64,000 bases of DNA from Ceratodon purpureus (Eukaryota; Streptophyta; Bryopsida; Pseudoditrichales; Ditrichaceae). Shown here in pieces: positions 34,395 through 45,480 of this stretch. The stretch is taken from assembly GCA_014871385.1 (NCBI GenBank), contig CM026432.1:389194-453193 (forward strand), read 5' to 3'. Within the stretch, counting starts at the first letter, position 1. The number at the start of each line of letters is the position of its first letter. Below the pieces are notes generated by a model, which was not told the DNA's origin, did no database searches, and saw nothing but the letters and a program-made list of their open reading frames with translations. The position numbers were made by a program, and so were the translations under genes.

Positions 34395-36321
34395 AGCAAG
34401 TGACATGGACGGAGGATTTACATGGTTGGCCAACATTGGGTTCATCCATGTTATAAGGTATCGCAATTGCTTGTTGCGTATTGCGGACCTGCTGCCAAGA
34501 AGTGATCACTCGTTTCAGATCCAAATATCAATACAGTTGGATATTGTGAGGTATCGTCACATGAACCTAGATGTGGATTTTTTAGTTGTATCTGTTACCT
34601 ACTCGAACGGTCAAAAGACTAATTTGAAGCAGGATGTTTGGAATACCAATTCCTTTAGGAATGTTTGTTTGAGAACTCCTGCTAAGATTGCTTAGTATCG
34701 CCTTAGGCTTCTAATTGATGGGCCTCTCGAACAGGAGTTGCTTAGATTTGGCCTTCATACTTCTTGCTGCCACCCTCGGCATGCAGGGAGATTTTTGAAT
34801 CCAAATTTAGTAGCAGATACTGTACGAACAAAGCATTCTTTTCTAGTTCTGAAGTACAGGTAGCGTTTGTCTGCTTGGGCGCAAACTAAGAATAACATGA
34901 CGGGTGTATGTATTGTGTACACTACATACTGCTCACTTTTCTCCTCCAAAAATTGCCATTGCAAGAGTAGCGAGACACTACAGTCGCTTGATTTCTTTTC
35001 TATTAAACCTTGTATATCATTCGTGTCTCTCTCTCTCTAAGTCGAAGTTACTGTCTAATCACATGCAACAAGCATGATATTGAGGGCTACTCAATATCTT
35101 ATAATGCAAGACATTGCACTATATCTTTGGACTCCCAAGATACTATATAATGCACTGTACGTAACACACATCCAAGAAATGTGCACCTTTTTGGACATGG
35201 CCATACATGACACACCACCTGTACATACAAAATCACTCAAATCGATTAAAAGATTATACTGATCTACAATTTTTTTAAGTGGTCCCACTAACCCACTACT
35301 ATCAATCAGTATCAAGGCCGTAATCCTCCACTACCCCATCCAGTCTGATGGTAGCAGAAATTCGCATCACCATGCATGGTGGCTGCTTCATTTGGCTCAG
35401 CTGGAGTTTACAAAAACACACTCCTTGTGACTAGTTCCATCGGCAGCACTCTGTCTTTGCGGGAGGTCTGAGCTCAGGAGGTGGGCTGCATATTTGCAAC
35501 CTTGATGTATTTTTTCGTCTTGGTAGGTTTAGCATCGGGTGTATATTTGCAACCTTGATGTGCATGCTCTTGTTAGTAGGATTCGCATTACCTTGGTGTA
35601 TATGTGCGCTTGGCTCATTAAGTCGACCTTATTCTCTTTCCTGTGTTTACGTTTTTCGGTGACGTGCATGCAGCGCTTTACTGTATCGCAGTTACATGCA
35701 TGCGGAGCGCACCAGCCCAGAAGGTGTGGTCTGTTCAAGAGTCGAACGCACCTGAAGGCACACAGATTTGTAGCGTGATTAGCAATTTCATGGCGGAATC
35801 ATCGCCTTGAACAGACCGCACCTTTAATGGCGGAATCATCCAAGGTGGTACAATAATGAGATGATGGAATTGTTGAATTTGTGGAGTTGTGTATGTACAA
35901 TTGGTTGCCGAAGTTTTTCTGCATTTCTTGAAAACCGTGACATGGATAACAACAGGCAACGACTGAAGACACCTTGCCTACGGATCACAACTAACTTTTG
36001 TTCGTTGTTTTCCATGGGTGCAAGTGAAGTCTTGCCCTTGGTTTTAAAGCTTTGTTTTATTTCAACTTCGACATACAACTCTAGTTTGATGCAGATGAGA
36101 CGTACAACTATTGGTTAATTTGCTTTGATACTCTATGCTTGATGCAACTTTCTCAAACAAAATACCATGTTTGTTTACAAGTTGTGGAATGTTTGTTGGT
36201 TATTACTCTCGGTTCATGAGTGGCTGAGTTAGGAATTTCAATTAGGATGCTTTGTCGTCTATTCGAAGGCATGGCAAAATATACATATATAAAAAATCCA
36301 TCACGCTTACCTGGTGCTAGT
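34395..36321. other. noncoding spacer
   Basis: No gene is supported. Structures seen are a direct repeat of TATTTGCAACCTTGATGT at about 35491 and 35544, and an inverted repeat at 35721-35824 listed separately. Confidence 0.4.
35721..35824. repeat. 19-bp imperfect inverted repeat
   Basis: AAGGTGTGGTCTGTTCAAG at 35721-35739 and CTTGAACAGACCGCACCTT at 35806-35824 are inverse with one mismatch. ATGGCGGAATCATC is directly repeated at about 35790 and 35827, around the right arm. Confidence 0.75.
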
Positions 36322-36498
36322 TCAGGTCGTTACGGGATCATGGGCACTAGTTTTCAAGTGCTCCACTTCCGAAGTGGATTCAGGTTTGGTGCCAAATGAG
36401 GCATGTTCTTGTAGAATCGACATCAGGTTCTCAGTCGGATGAGCGTTATCTGCTCCGACAGCAGCAGGGACCTGGGCCTTGTCAGCTGACTCTGCCAT
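36322..36498 (-). CDS. possible 58-aa small ORF, unrecognised
   Basis: Starting at the ATG at 36498 and ending at the TGA at 36324-36322, the frame reads MAESADKAQVPAAVG and continues with balanced, acidic-to-neutral composition (NAHPTENLMSILQEHASFG). Immediately past the stop is CACCAG|GTAAGC, an excellent splice donor, so the region may be a 5' exon or a short coding transcript. I do not recognise it. It could equally be chance. Confidence 0.25.
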   Translation of the reverse strand: MAESADKAQVPAAVGADNAHPTENLMSILQEHASFGTKPESTSEVEHLKTSAHDPVTT

Positions 36499-36639
36499 CG
36501 TACCTTTTTTGAGGACTTAGTTCGTTCTTGATGTGGCATGATCTGTCCTTTTTCATTCACTCTGCTGAAATTCGTAAAACTCATGAAATAGGCGTTTTTT
36601 AAGTAACGAGCGTGTCTGCAACTGTTTTTATGCACTGCG

Positions 36640-37953
36640 GACCAATGGATATCATGTTCAAGGTCGAAACAATTCGGATGCTAGGTGACAAATACCATCT
36701 CTTAATTGCAGGGAGACTTCCTAAGCTGACCATGTAGTATCTCTGGCTTCGATCGGTGTATTTAAACATAGTTCTGAGCAGACATTTTGTTCATCGATTT
36801 GACAGTTCTTGTTTAAATTGACTTGCTATCAATGTGCATATCTGACTTTGTAATCTACATTGCTAATTTTACATAGCATTGGATCAAAGTTAAGCATGAT
36901 CTTTGAATCCTGTTTTGTTTATGAATGCTCTGTTTCACAAGCACAGTAACTAATCACGATTAATGGTCAAACTGCCTATGTATACGATTAGTGGCGCTAA
37001 TTAGCCTATCAGTTTTGTGTGGAAGTTCTGGTTGATGTAAATTAGCCTCGATTTCATGTTTGGTGAAACACTGAACAGAAATGTAACCGTATAGTACTGT
37101 GTGTCTCTCTCTCTCTAATTTGAAACACAGGATGATTAAGGGATCCGATCATTCGTTGAGATGGAGATTCTCCCGCTTCATTGTCTCGACCCTCCTTTCT
37201 ACGTTCTTTCATCTCCAACATTCTTTGTGAGACTCTTCGGCAGGTGTGCGACATTTCTCATCGTTGGCCGATCTGCAGGATTCTTTCTGGTTCAGAGCAG
37301 AAAAACGCACATTGATCATAGTCTAAGAAGTCCTCGAGCACTATCACCACATCAAAAGAATGAACACCTCACTGGCAGAATTTCCTTGACTACATCAGGC
37401 ATTGTTGCAGCATGACCAGAAAGGAACAAAAGACACATACCAGGAAAATTACGAACTGAGGCTGCACAAGGGATGGTTAAGGCAAAAGGCATACACAGAT
37501 TGATTTTGCAACAAGTTTCTAACAAAAAGATAACATTGTGCTTTCGCTTCTTAACAATGAAGGGGGAACCAACTGAACCCTATATTATTCAAAGTACATA
37601 TGTACACTCATAACGGAAGATGTGTTAGGAGACTGATGAAGTCACAGTACCGTACGTAATTAAGTCCAAAGCTCAAAATCCTGCGCTAAAGACAACCGGA
37701 ACGTTTCAAGGTTGAGGAAAACAGACCAGCCAGTCAGCTTGCTAATTGTTGTTTTTGCGGGGCTTCTACTAGTGGGTAAAGTCTGGTACAACTGTCCCCG
37801 CTGTCGCATATTCATTTCTCCCAAATAAACGATCAGTGCACACCTGTCATACAATTCTAGACTTGTGTATATCCCGTCCCCCAAGTCTGTAACATTCATG
37901 AATTGGCATCCAAGCCAAATTCCACCCTCTGGAACGTGGAAAAGAGGAACCGG
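36640..37953. other. noncoding spacer and 3' flank of the RING E3 gene
   Basis: No coding signal found. The right end (about 37650-37953) should contain the 3' UTR of the minus-strand E3 gene. Confidence 0.4.
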
Positions 37954-39012
37954 CTAGTGCCGATAAGTTTTAACAACTTGGTCGATGTGGCGTCGACAAA
38001 GCGGGCAATTCGTGAGCTGCGACGAGCACGACGTACAACAGCACATGTGACCACACGGCACAAACACTGCATTATACTCCTGCTCCAAGCATATGACACA
38101 CAAGTCGGGCGTTGCACCGTCTTTCTTATGAACTGTATGTACACCATCGTCAAGGGGATGCGCAGTGACGTCGTCACTCTCCCCCTCCTCACCCTCTCGT
38201 TGCGATGCCTGTCGCAAAGCTGCAGCTGCCATCACCCTCCTGTGCAGGGCCTCTCTCCTACGGCGCTCCAAGACATGCTTGATGGCATGTGAGGTGATGA
38301 AATAGATGCCCACGAGGGTGACCCCAATTGACATGTACTTATACCACCGTGACCATCTCCCCAGATTCGCAACCAGCTGGTCCAGGCTCTTGGGTGTCAC
38401 ATAGAACGGCCCCTTGTTAGGTTTCTGAATCCGAATAAGTCCTCGGTCATCCTTCACCGCTTCCCCTACAACAGTAAGGCTAGTACCCGTTGGAAGAACC
38501 CTCTCCACCCTTTTCACCCCCAGCATTTTCAACCCCTGCAAATAATCCAGTGTTCCGCGCACAAGCGACCGTCCCGACTCCTCAAAGACTTCACTAGCAA
38601 CCGTGAGCTCCATCCCCGCTGCATTCCGCGCCCCAACAACATAGACACGGCCGGACCCATCCTCCAAATACCACGGCACCTCTTTGCTAATGGACAGCAT
38701 GAGCGCCGAGTCTTGGATCCACGACCCCGTATCATTGTGCTTCAGAAAATGCTGCTCCGCGGTCTCTTCGAGAATCACCCCCCGCAGACTCGAATGCTCA
38801 CACGCAATTGGCGCCTCGGATCCCACCCGCCCCGCCACCGTGACCACCAGCGGCACCACCTTGCACGCGGACTCCAGCAACATGGCCAAATCCTTCAACT
38901 GGTTCACCTTCTCGATGGACCTCAAATTGAGCGCGTCGCGGCCTGTGTTCCGGCTCAGGCAGTAGAGCGCTGCCCCGCTCAAGCACAGCGTGATCCCTCC
39001 CCATGACAACAT
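37954..39012 (-). CDS. SP1/MUL1-type membrane RING E3 ubiquitin ligase
   Basis: A single frame of 352 aa, close to the 343 aa of Arabidopsis SP1. There is a hydrophobic N-terminus (residues ~3-20, ITLCLSGAALYCLSR), a central GIDE/BAM-type domain (VAGRVGSEAPIACEHSSLRG, then GSGRVYVVGA) and a second membrane span near 225-245 (YMSIGVTLVGIYFITSHAI). A basic linker follows, and a C-terminal C3HC4 RING (CVICLEQEYNAVFVPCGH ... CPLCRRHI). In this family the RING faces the cytosol from the outer membrane of chloroplasts, mitochondria or peroxisomes; SP1 ubiquitinates TOC components. Which organelle applies here is not determined. The coding region has no intron. The leader just upstream is extremely G-rich on the coding strand. 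Confidence 0.93.
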   Translation of the reverse strand: MLSWGGITLCLSGAALYCLSRNTGRDALNLRSIEKVNQLKDLAMLLESACKVVPLVVTVAGRVGSEAPIACEHSSLRGVILEETAEQHFLKHNDTGSWIQDSALMLSISKEVPWYLEDGSGRVYVVGARNAAGMELTVASEVFEESGRSLVRGTLDYLQGLKMLGVKRVERVLPTGTSLTVVGEAVKDDRGLIRIQKPNKGPFYVTPKSLDQLVANLGRWSRWYKYMSIGVTLVGIYFITSHAIKHVLERRRREALHRRVMAAAALRQASQREGEEGESDDVTAHPLDDGVHTVHKKDGATPDLCVICLEQEYNAVFVPCGHMCCCTSCSSQLTNCPLCRRHIDQVVKTYRH

Positions 39013-39285
39013 GACTTGTCCTCTCCTCCCCTGCCCTTTCCCCCCCTGCCCTTCCCCGCCCTCCCTTTCCCCCTTCCCCCTTCCCCCGGCTCAACCCCAC
39101 CTCTCTGAACCCCTCATGAAAACCCCAGCAGCACCAGCACCAGCACCGGCACCGGCACCAGCACCTGACACATCCTCATCAACAAAGACCTAACCCTAAT
39201 CCAAGCATCCTGAGAAGCCAATTGCCCACGGAGGAAAAGAGTTACAAGTCCCTCCCTCCCTCCCTCCCTCCCTCCCTCCCTCGTT
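39013..39285 (-). promoter_or_regulatory. G-rich leader/promoter of the E3 gene
   Basis: On the coding (minus) strand, 39088-39021 is an almost unbroken series of GGGGGAA and GGGCAGGG tracts ending just before the ATG, and 39283-39250 is (GGGA)n. A GCACCA/GCACCG repeat lies at about 39128-39165. Both G-rich blocks meet the G3+N1-7 pattern for G-quadruplexes. The telo-box-like CTAACCCTAA is at about 39191. Confidence 0.55.
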
Positions 39286-39390
39286 TGCTCCCGGACACAA
39301 CACAACAGGAACACCACTCCGATGACAGATGGTAGACTACTTGACTAAGTTATGCGCGCTTCACATGGGGACATCCAAGCCCAGCCCATA

Positions 39391-42300
39391 TAAGGTAGGA
39401 GTACTCATAACCGTCCTTTTAAGCTATTTTGGGCTGGTTACCACTTACAGGAAGAACCAAAAGTAATATTCATAGATTTGCAAGAGAAAATTAAAAATAT
39501 TGAGAGAAGAAAGAGTCTTAGAAAAAACAAGTATGTATTTATTATATAATTTCAAAGTACATAATTCGTAGGGTGCTATGTCTGTCCATAGCTGGTGGTG
39601 GAATGGATCAACAATTAGCTCATTCTTGTCCAGAGAAAACCCACTCATGCCTGCATCATATCCTAAAAATATTTTTAACTTCACTGATTACCATCCGCAA
39701 GTGTCTAAAAGAACCAAGGTACAGTGAATAAAAAATTGTCCTCAAATGTCCAACTACCGCTGCAAAGCTAACTCAAAAAGAACCCAAAAGCACCTCATAG
39801 GCGCCATCTATGAACAGTAAACCGTCCCACCAAAACTGGAAAGCAACTGTAGAGTGTGAAGATCCGACCCACGAGGCCCATGCACGCACAGGTAGCCAAC
39901 GGCTCTTCCCTCCAACTTTCCAACGTCTCAAAACGGGACGGGGTCCATGGAAGTCGGATCTCCAGCCCCTGGCCTCGTCGGACCTCCATCGGCGCAAGGT
40001 GCAGCCCCTGCCCTCGTCGGCGCTCTTCTGCGCTTGCGCGCCTGTTGCTCCAGCCCCGTCGCTGCCTCCCTCTGCTTACGCTCTTTCTCTGCCTCTCTCC
40101 TCGCCTTCTCTCTTTCCTTCAGCAACTTCTTGCGCTCCGCTTCAATGCGCCGCAAGACCTTCGCGGTGTCTTTCGCCTGTTTCTCTCTCTCCTTCTCGAG
40201 CTTGCGGCGCTCTACTTCTTGCTTTCGCTCCTCTTTCTCTTGTAGCACAGCCTCTTTTCGCGCTGCCTTGGCCTCCATAGTCTCGATGTACTCATCGCTC
40301 GTCATGAGAATCGAACTGCTGTAATCTATCAGGGGCTCGTTGCGGTGGCGCTGTCTTCGAGCAGGGCGAATGACTCGTGGGAGTTCGAAGAGATTCGGCA
40401 GTGCAGGCAGCGGTGCAGGCAAGTGGTCCGCCCTGCCGACGTTTTCTTCCCTGTCCGAATCGTCGGGGTCCGAAGGCACGTAGAAGTGGTCACCCGCCGG
40501 TTGTGAGCTCGGAATGCGCTCTCCAAGCAGCTCTTCCATGCCCGGATCCGCCTCCGTCTCGCCCTGGTCAGTGCCCTCACCTCCATCCGGCTCGCTTTCA
40601 GATCCCGACAGTAGAGGTTGCCCATCCCCATTCTCAGGTGCCTCGGTTTCGAAACATTGTGAAGGTCCAGTGTACTTATCCATGGCGTTGGGATTCAAAG
40701 GCCATATGCCAGTAGTTTGGAAACCTTTGATGATGTTTGCAGGTGTCAGCGCTTTTCTAAGTCCTAGCGAAACCCATTGTGCGAGGTCTTCCTTGCCGGC
40801 TCCTTGCCCTCTGTTACGGACTGACCATGCATCTCTGTAACCTCGAAACGCTACTTTGAACGGTTTAAAAATACTGACATCAAGTGGCTGCAGACGATGG
40901 CTGGTATGGCTAGGCAATGACAACACATCAAGTCCATGCTCTTTGGCTTTCACAACAACGTCCAAAGTTACGTGAGATCCATGCCCATCGAGAACAAGCA
41001 GGTGCCTATTTTCAGGTGAGATTCCAAACCTTCTCCCCAACACATTGATGAAATGAGATATCCAGCCAGCAAACAAGTACGATGACATCCAGGCATTGTC
41101 TTGCATTGACATAGTGGCCCCAGCTTCACATTTACATATGTAGTCTCGCTCTCTGCGTCGTCCTTTGAAGATGTAATAATTCGGAATTGACTGGCCTGCA
41201 GCGTTGATGCAGGACAGAACAGTGATATGTTCTCTGGCGTCTGGAACCACTGCATGTACAGATCTAGTTCCTCGTTTCGCGAAAACAAGATTCCCACCTC
41301 CAGATCTACCTGCTTGCGCTCCACTCTCGTCGGCGTTCCATATGTGATCTGCAGGATACTTGTGCGTCCTGAAGATGAACTCCAGGTTACGGTATAGAGA
41401 GGCGACACTTGTTGGATTTAAGCCTCTCGCTCGGCCTTCTTCCAAGCACTGGGGAGCTCTAAGGGTGAGCTCCGGATGCCTGCGTCGAAACCATCGAAGC
41501 CAGCCCGCCCCAGGGACACCATTCTTGAAAGGCGTCCACCTATCTTGTGTAAGCTCTGCAACTTTCATTCTCACATCAGTGATTGAAAGAGGATGGGCGC
41601 GCTCTTGCATGTCAAGCAAATATCTTACCAACTGCTCGTCCTCCTCGACCGATAACACTCCCTGCCTCCCCTTCTTCCGTTTGAGCGTCTTGCCGTAAAC
41701 GTGGTCTCTTAAGGATGATGCTGGAATGTTGTAGTCTCTTGCCACCGCCTTCAGTTTCGCGCCTGAGTCGATGGCAGCAATCGCCGCTTGCAACTGCTCG
41801 TCCGTCCAGAGCCCGGTCCTCCTTCGATGCTGCGCAGGAGCTCTCTGCGTCGACGTCCCACCGAACTCCATCGGCGGTCCAGGGCGTGCATGCGATGGGC
41901 GCAGGTTGTACCCTGTAGCACTCTCCCGCGACGCCCTCTCGTGCACCACGTCTGAGAAGCGCACCTGCCCTGGCCTTTGGTGGGCACTCATCGCCTGGCC
42001 CACCGCGGTTGCTTGAAAACCACCTCGTGCCCCACCACCATTCTCTCGCACCCCACCTCCCATGCTGGGCATCGCCTCGTGGAAAGCAAAAGCTCCGACC
42101 CCATTGCCGAAGATGCTTGATTGTCGACCAGGGAGGTTGGGCACTGGCCGGAACACCGAGGCCTCACCAGTGAATTGCAGCTGATCAGACACTTCGCTTT
42201 CTCTCACTAATCCATATTGTTGTAACTCAGGGGCCCAGCTCTCTTCTTCATTGTAGACACTCTCGTAACCTCTCTCTGTCTCCGTATTACTTGCCATGGT

Positions 42301-42861
42301 CACTGTCAAGAGGAGAAAATCTCTACTTCTATGTTCAAAAAAAAGATACACAAGAAACTAAAACAAAGCCTTAAGCAATCATCAGTGCAACACTTCTTTC
42401 ATACCATGGAGAATTCACTTTGCAACATAAATTTTTGTTCTCTTCTGTATTTGCATTACAACCAAGCCTTGCACCCTTCATTAATGGGCAATATTGCAAA
42501 TACTGCACCCTAAGTTACAAAACGCCGCCACTTACCATTCCTTAACTAGTTGTAATTAGACCCTAAACTGCCCCCACCCTCTACTTTAACTGCAACACAT
42601 GGCTGCTAAACTGCGTTTAAATATTTGATCAACCACCCTTCTACTAATCTAATTAATTTATAGTACCAATAGTATCATGTATCAATCTCCGTCCATCACG
42701 AGACCCTATACAGCCTCATCCTTATATTATTCTGTCCATGACAATCCCCATAACCGTCACTTTTCTGTCCAAATCAGGCTTGGGATGTCATGGGGCGGTT
42801 GTGGGTCAAAAATTAGGGCTCGGAGTTGGGTAAAGGGACGGTTATGAGTACTCCTACCTTA
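39391..42861 (-). mobile_element. complete pogo-like (Tc1/mariner superfamily) DNA transposon, 3.47 kb
   Basis: The left end TAAGGTAGGAGTACTCATAA (continuing CCGTCC, 39391-39416) is repeated exactly in reverse complement at 42836-42861, giving 26 identical terminal bases. TA dinucleotides flank both ends (39389-39390 and 42862-42863), as expected for pogo insertion. Sub-terminal copies of ATAACCGTC occur near the right end (about 42755). Inside is one long transposase frame on the minus strand with no visible damage. Perfect ends, TA flanks and an intact frame suggest a recent, possibly autonomous element. Confidence 0.88.
39928..42297 (-). CDS. pogo-like transposase (HTH_psq, CENP-B type HTH, DDE_1)
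   Basis: 789 aa from the ATG at 42297; an in-frame upstream ATG at 42351 would add 18 residues. Domains in order: a low-complexity N-terminus (1-~160); an HTH of the pipsqueak type at ~163-207 (LWTDEQLQAAIAAIDSG, IPASSLRDHVYGK); a CENP-B/Tc5-like second DNA-binding region at ~210-290 (SVEEDEQLVRYLLDMQ, WLRWFRRRHPEL); and a DDE_1 catalytic core with Asp 323 (IWNADESG), Asp 437 (LVLDGHGSH) and Asp 473 (SHRLQPLDVSIFKPF). This gives a DD35D spacing. The C-terminal ~150 residues are a Lys/Glu/Arg-rich probable coiled coil (KEREKQAKDTAKVLRRIEAE). The enzyme should cut and paste the element at TA. No stops or frameshifts were seen. Confidence 0.93.
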   Translation of the reverse strand: MASNTETERGYESVYNEEESWAPELQQYGLVRESEVSDQLQFTGEASVFRPVPNLPGRQSSIFGNGVGAFAFHEAMPSMGGGVRENGGGARGGFQATAVGQAMSAHQRPGQVRFSDVVHERASRESATGYNLRPSHARPGPPMEFGGTSTQRAPAQHRRRTGLWTDEQLQAAIAAIDSGAKLKAVARDYNIPASSLRDHVYGKTLKRKKGRQGVLSVEEDEQLVRYLLDMQERAHPLSITDVRMKVAELTQDRWTPFKNGVPGAGWLRWFRRRHPELTLRAPQCLEEGRARGLNPTSVASLYRNLEFIFRTHKYPADHIWNADESGAQAGRSGGGNLVFAKRGTRSVHAVVPDAREHITVLSCINAAGQSIPNYYIFKGRRRERDYICKCEAGATMSMQDNAWMSSYLFAGWISHFINVLGRRFGISPENRHLLVLDGHGSHVTLDVVVKAKEHGLDVLSLPSHTSHRLQPLDVSIFKPFKVAFRGYRDAWSVRNRGQGAGKEDLAQWVSLGLRKALTPANIIKGFQTTGIWPLNPNAMDKYTGPSQCFETEAPENGDGQPLLSGSESEPDGGEGTDQGETEADPGMEELLGERIPSSQPAGDHFYVPSDPDDSDREENVGRADHLPAPLPALPNLFELPRVIRPARRQRHRNEPLIDYSSSILMTSDEYIETMEAKAARKEAVLQEKEERKQEVERRKLEKEREKQAKDTAKVLRRIEAERKKLLKEREKARREAEKERKQREAATGLEQQARKRRRAPTRAGAAPCADGGPTRPGAGDPTSMDPVPF

Positions 42862-42863
42862 TA

Positions 42864-43888
42864 TGTATGGCGATGGCACAGTGCACAGTGCACAGTGCAC
42901 ACTCCCAAGTCCCGTGACATCCAAGTCACCAGTGGGCAGCAGCCAAGGCCCAAGAGCCAAGGGGGACACACATGGGCGTGGCGGGACTAGAATCCAGCAC
43001 TGCAGTGCAGTGCAGTGCAGTGCAGTGCAGTGCAGTGCAGTGCAGTGCAGTGCAGTGGGCGAAAGCGGGGACGGATTCAAGCCTAACTTAGTCAGGCTGC
43101 GGCGTACCTTACCCTCACGATGCTGATGCTGATGCTGATGGTGATGCTGATGCGCAGGCTGAAGCTGAAGGCGATGGCCATGGCCATGGCGAAGGCGGTG
43201 GGGTGGCGGTCCGCGGACCCTTCCCTTCCCTTCCAAACCGATTTTATGGAATGAGTTGTTCACAAAAGAGAAAAATGAAAAAATGATAAGTGTGAAGCCT
43301 TCCTCAGGCTGCTCTTATTTATTGCCTCATGGCTGGTAACTTCAAGGCCCTTTGGGTGATAACATACAGAGGCTAATTGTACTCTTCTACTCTACTTCAG
43401 TCTAAGACATCCGGAGTTGCATGTTGGTGCTTCCGAGGTCGTACCCTTCTACAACCTTTCTACAACCTTTCTAACATGAGTAACTTATATGGTGCCACAC
43501 AACATCCCGCATCATGGGCCAATGCTCCTCACTCCTCCCTCTTCCCTCCTCTCCATATGCTCAATTTCTCTTTTCTTTTTTCACTCCCTCATTCTGCTTT
43601 CCATTTTGAAATTAAAGTTCTTAGTTTGCAAGGTGTTCACCTGGTGATTCAAACAATGTTTCATATGGAAAACAAATTTAGAAGGAAAAAATTGTTGCAT
43701 TAACATTATCAAGGCGAAGGCGTCCTCTTTTCCACTCTAGTCCATACATAGATTGAAAGTATTGTAGAATGACGAGAAGACAGACAAATATAAGGAACGT
43801 CAAACGAATAAATGGGATACTATTTTTTTTTATTATGGTCATTGATTCATCTTATTAATTCCAACTTATCAATCATTAACCGCTAAAG
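42864..43888. other. spacer with simple repeats
   Basis: A (TGCAG)n/(AGTGC)n tract spans about 43000-43058, CTAACTTAG sits at 43083-43091, and GATGCT/GATGGC repeats lie at about 43120-43195. The frames at 42859-43263 and 43377-43703 derive from repeats or lack any recognised content. Confidence 0.5.
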
Positions 43889-44790
43889 ATTCTTGGTTTT
43901 TTTAGAGCCAAAACTGCCAAAATACATACCCCTACTAATAGCAACATGTTAATTTTTAAATTTAGACATCAAATTGAATATGTAACCATAGAATCTTGTA
44001 CCTATCTTAACCAAAAAGGTGTACGTACTAAATTTGAGCATGGTCTATTGAGGTGTGCTGAAAATGCCTTACATTCTCTAAATTTGAAACTAATAAAAGG
44101 GTAATTAAATTAACGCGTCCAATTGGAAATTGAAACGGTAAACATATCCATGTCAATGAGAGAAAAAATTAAAATTTCTAGAAATTTTTGAAGTGTAAAT
44201 TGTATATTTCTCTTTAATTATGGACGATAGTTTTGATAATAAAGGTCATCTACATGGACCTAGTGCCACATCATAGACACTGGATGAAGTCTTTAATTTT
44301 GGATGTAATATTTTCTATGGATGAAAAAAATATTTTAGATTGAGATTGAATTCTGGATGATAACTACTATTTGGATGATTTTTTTAGAAATGAAGACAAT
44401 CCTTCTAGATGCAACTATTAATTAGATGAAAAATGTCATTAATGTAAATGAATGAAGAAATATTGGACCCATTATTTTGCAACTGCCCAACCTTTTAAAT
44501 TATGTCTTGTCACTTTTTGCCCTTGTGAATGACAAGTAACTTGGGTAGAAAATGAGAGGTTTTGATTGGTTACTAGATGCCCTAATTTAGAGCAAATTCT
44601 AATAAAATCCATAACTTTTGCATTGTAACTCCAAATGCTTTGAAATATGGGCCATTAGAAAGCCATGGTTGAAAGCTATGTGTTGTAAAACAAATTTTAA
44701 AATTTCAAAAGTGTGTGAGCTTAAAATAGCCTGACCAAATGTATTGCGACCAGAATGTGGTCTCAAAGACCTTCAAGGGTTAATTTAAAA
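43889..44790 (+). repeat. dispersed noncoding repeat, copy 2
   Basis: Colinear, same-strand partner of 23744-24890 (shared anchors are given there). It is some 250 bp shorter, mainly through indels in the middle. Flanking DNA is AT-rich and I found no terminal repeats. Confidence 0.75.
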
Positions 44791-45480
44791 ATTTGATATA
44801 AATTTTGAATTGTTGATGATTTATATGAACTCTTTTTCATAAATATAAAAATAATAATAATTACCTATTAAATCTTAAATTTTTGAATTTATGTTATTAA
44901 CATATAATTTTATAATATCAAATAATATTCTTATGACATTGTTTTTTTATTGTTTTATATTATATTGAAATAAATCTTATATTAGATTATTTATATAGTC
45001 TCTATTGCCGTTGTGTAAAATTATGTGATATTGTTTTAATCTAATGTTCATCAAAGTGTTAAATTTTTTATAATTATTCTTGATTTGACTAAATTTTTGA
45101 AGGTTAATGGAGAAATATGTAATTTCAGAAAAATAATCTCAAACGGAAGTAGAAGAATAGCACAACTGTAAAATGAACATGATTCAATCTTATAAATTAA
45201 AATGAATTCAATATGTTATGTGTGATGATTTGAAATTGTAATTCATGAATATTTGAACTTTCTAGTAGCAGTAAATTATATGAAGAATGATGAAATAATA
45301 TGAAATGATTTTCTTTGACGTATGTTCATAGGAATGAAGACATGACATGAAATATATGAAACTTAGAATGACTTTGAAGTTGTTGTGCAGTGAGTGGAAA
45401 TGAAAAGCAGGCAGGGAAGGGAGGGACCCAATTGGAGGAAGGGAAGAGAGACCCAACAGGACTGGAGAAGTGGAGCCCCC
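44791..45480. other. AT-rich spacer
   Basis: Nothing recognised. Composition switches sharply to GC-rich at about 45400, at the left edge of the helicase promoter. Confidence 0.4.

Noticed and set aside
42859-43263. 134-codon frame rich in His/Gln and Cys-Thr-Ala repeats
   Set aside because: It is generated by the (TGCAG)n and GATGCT repeats.
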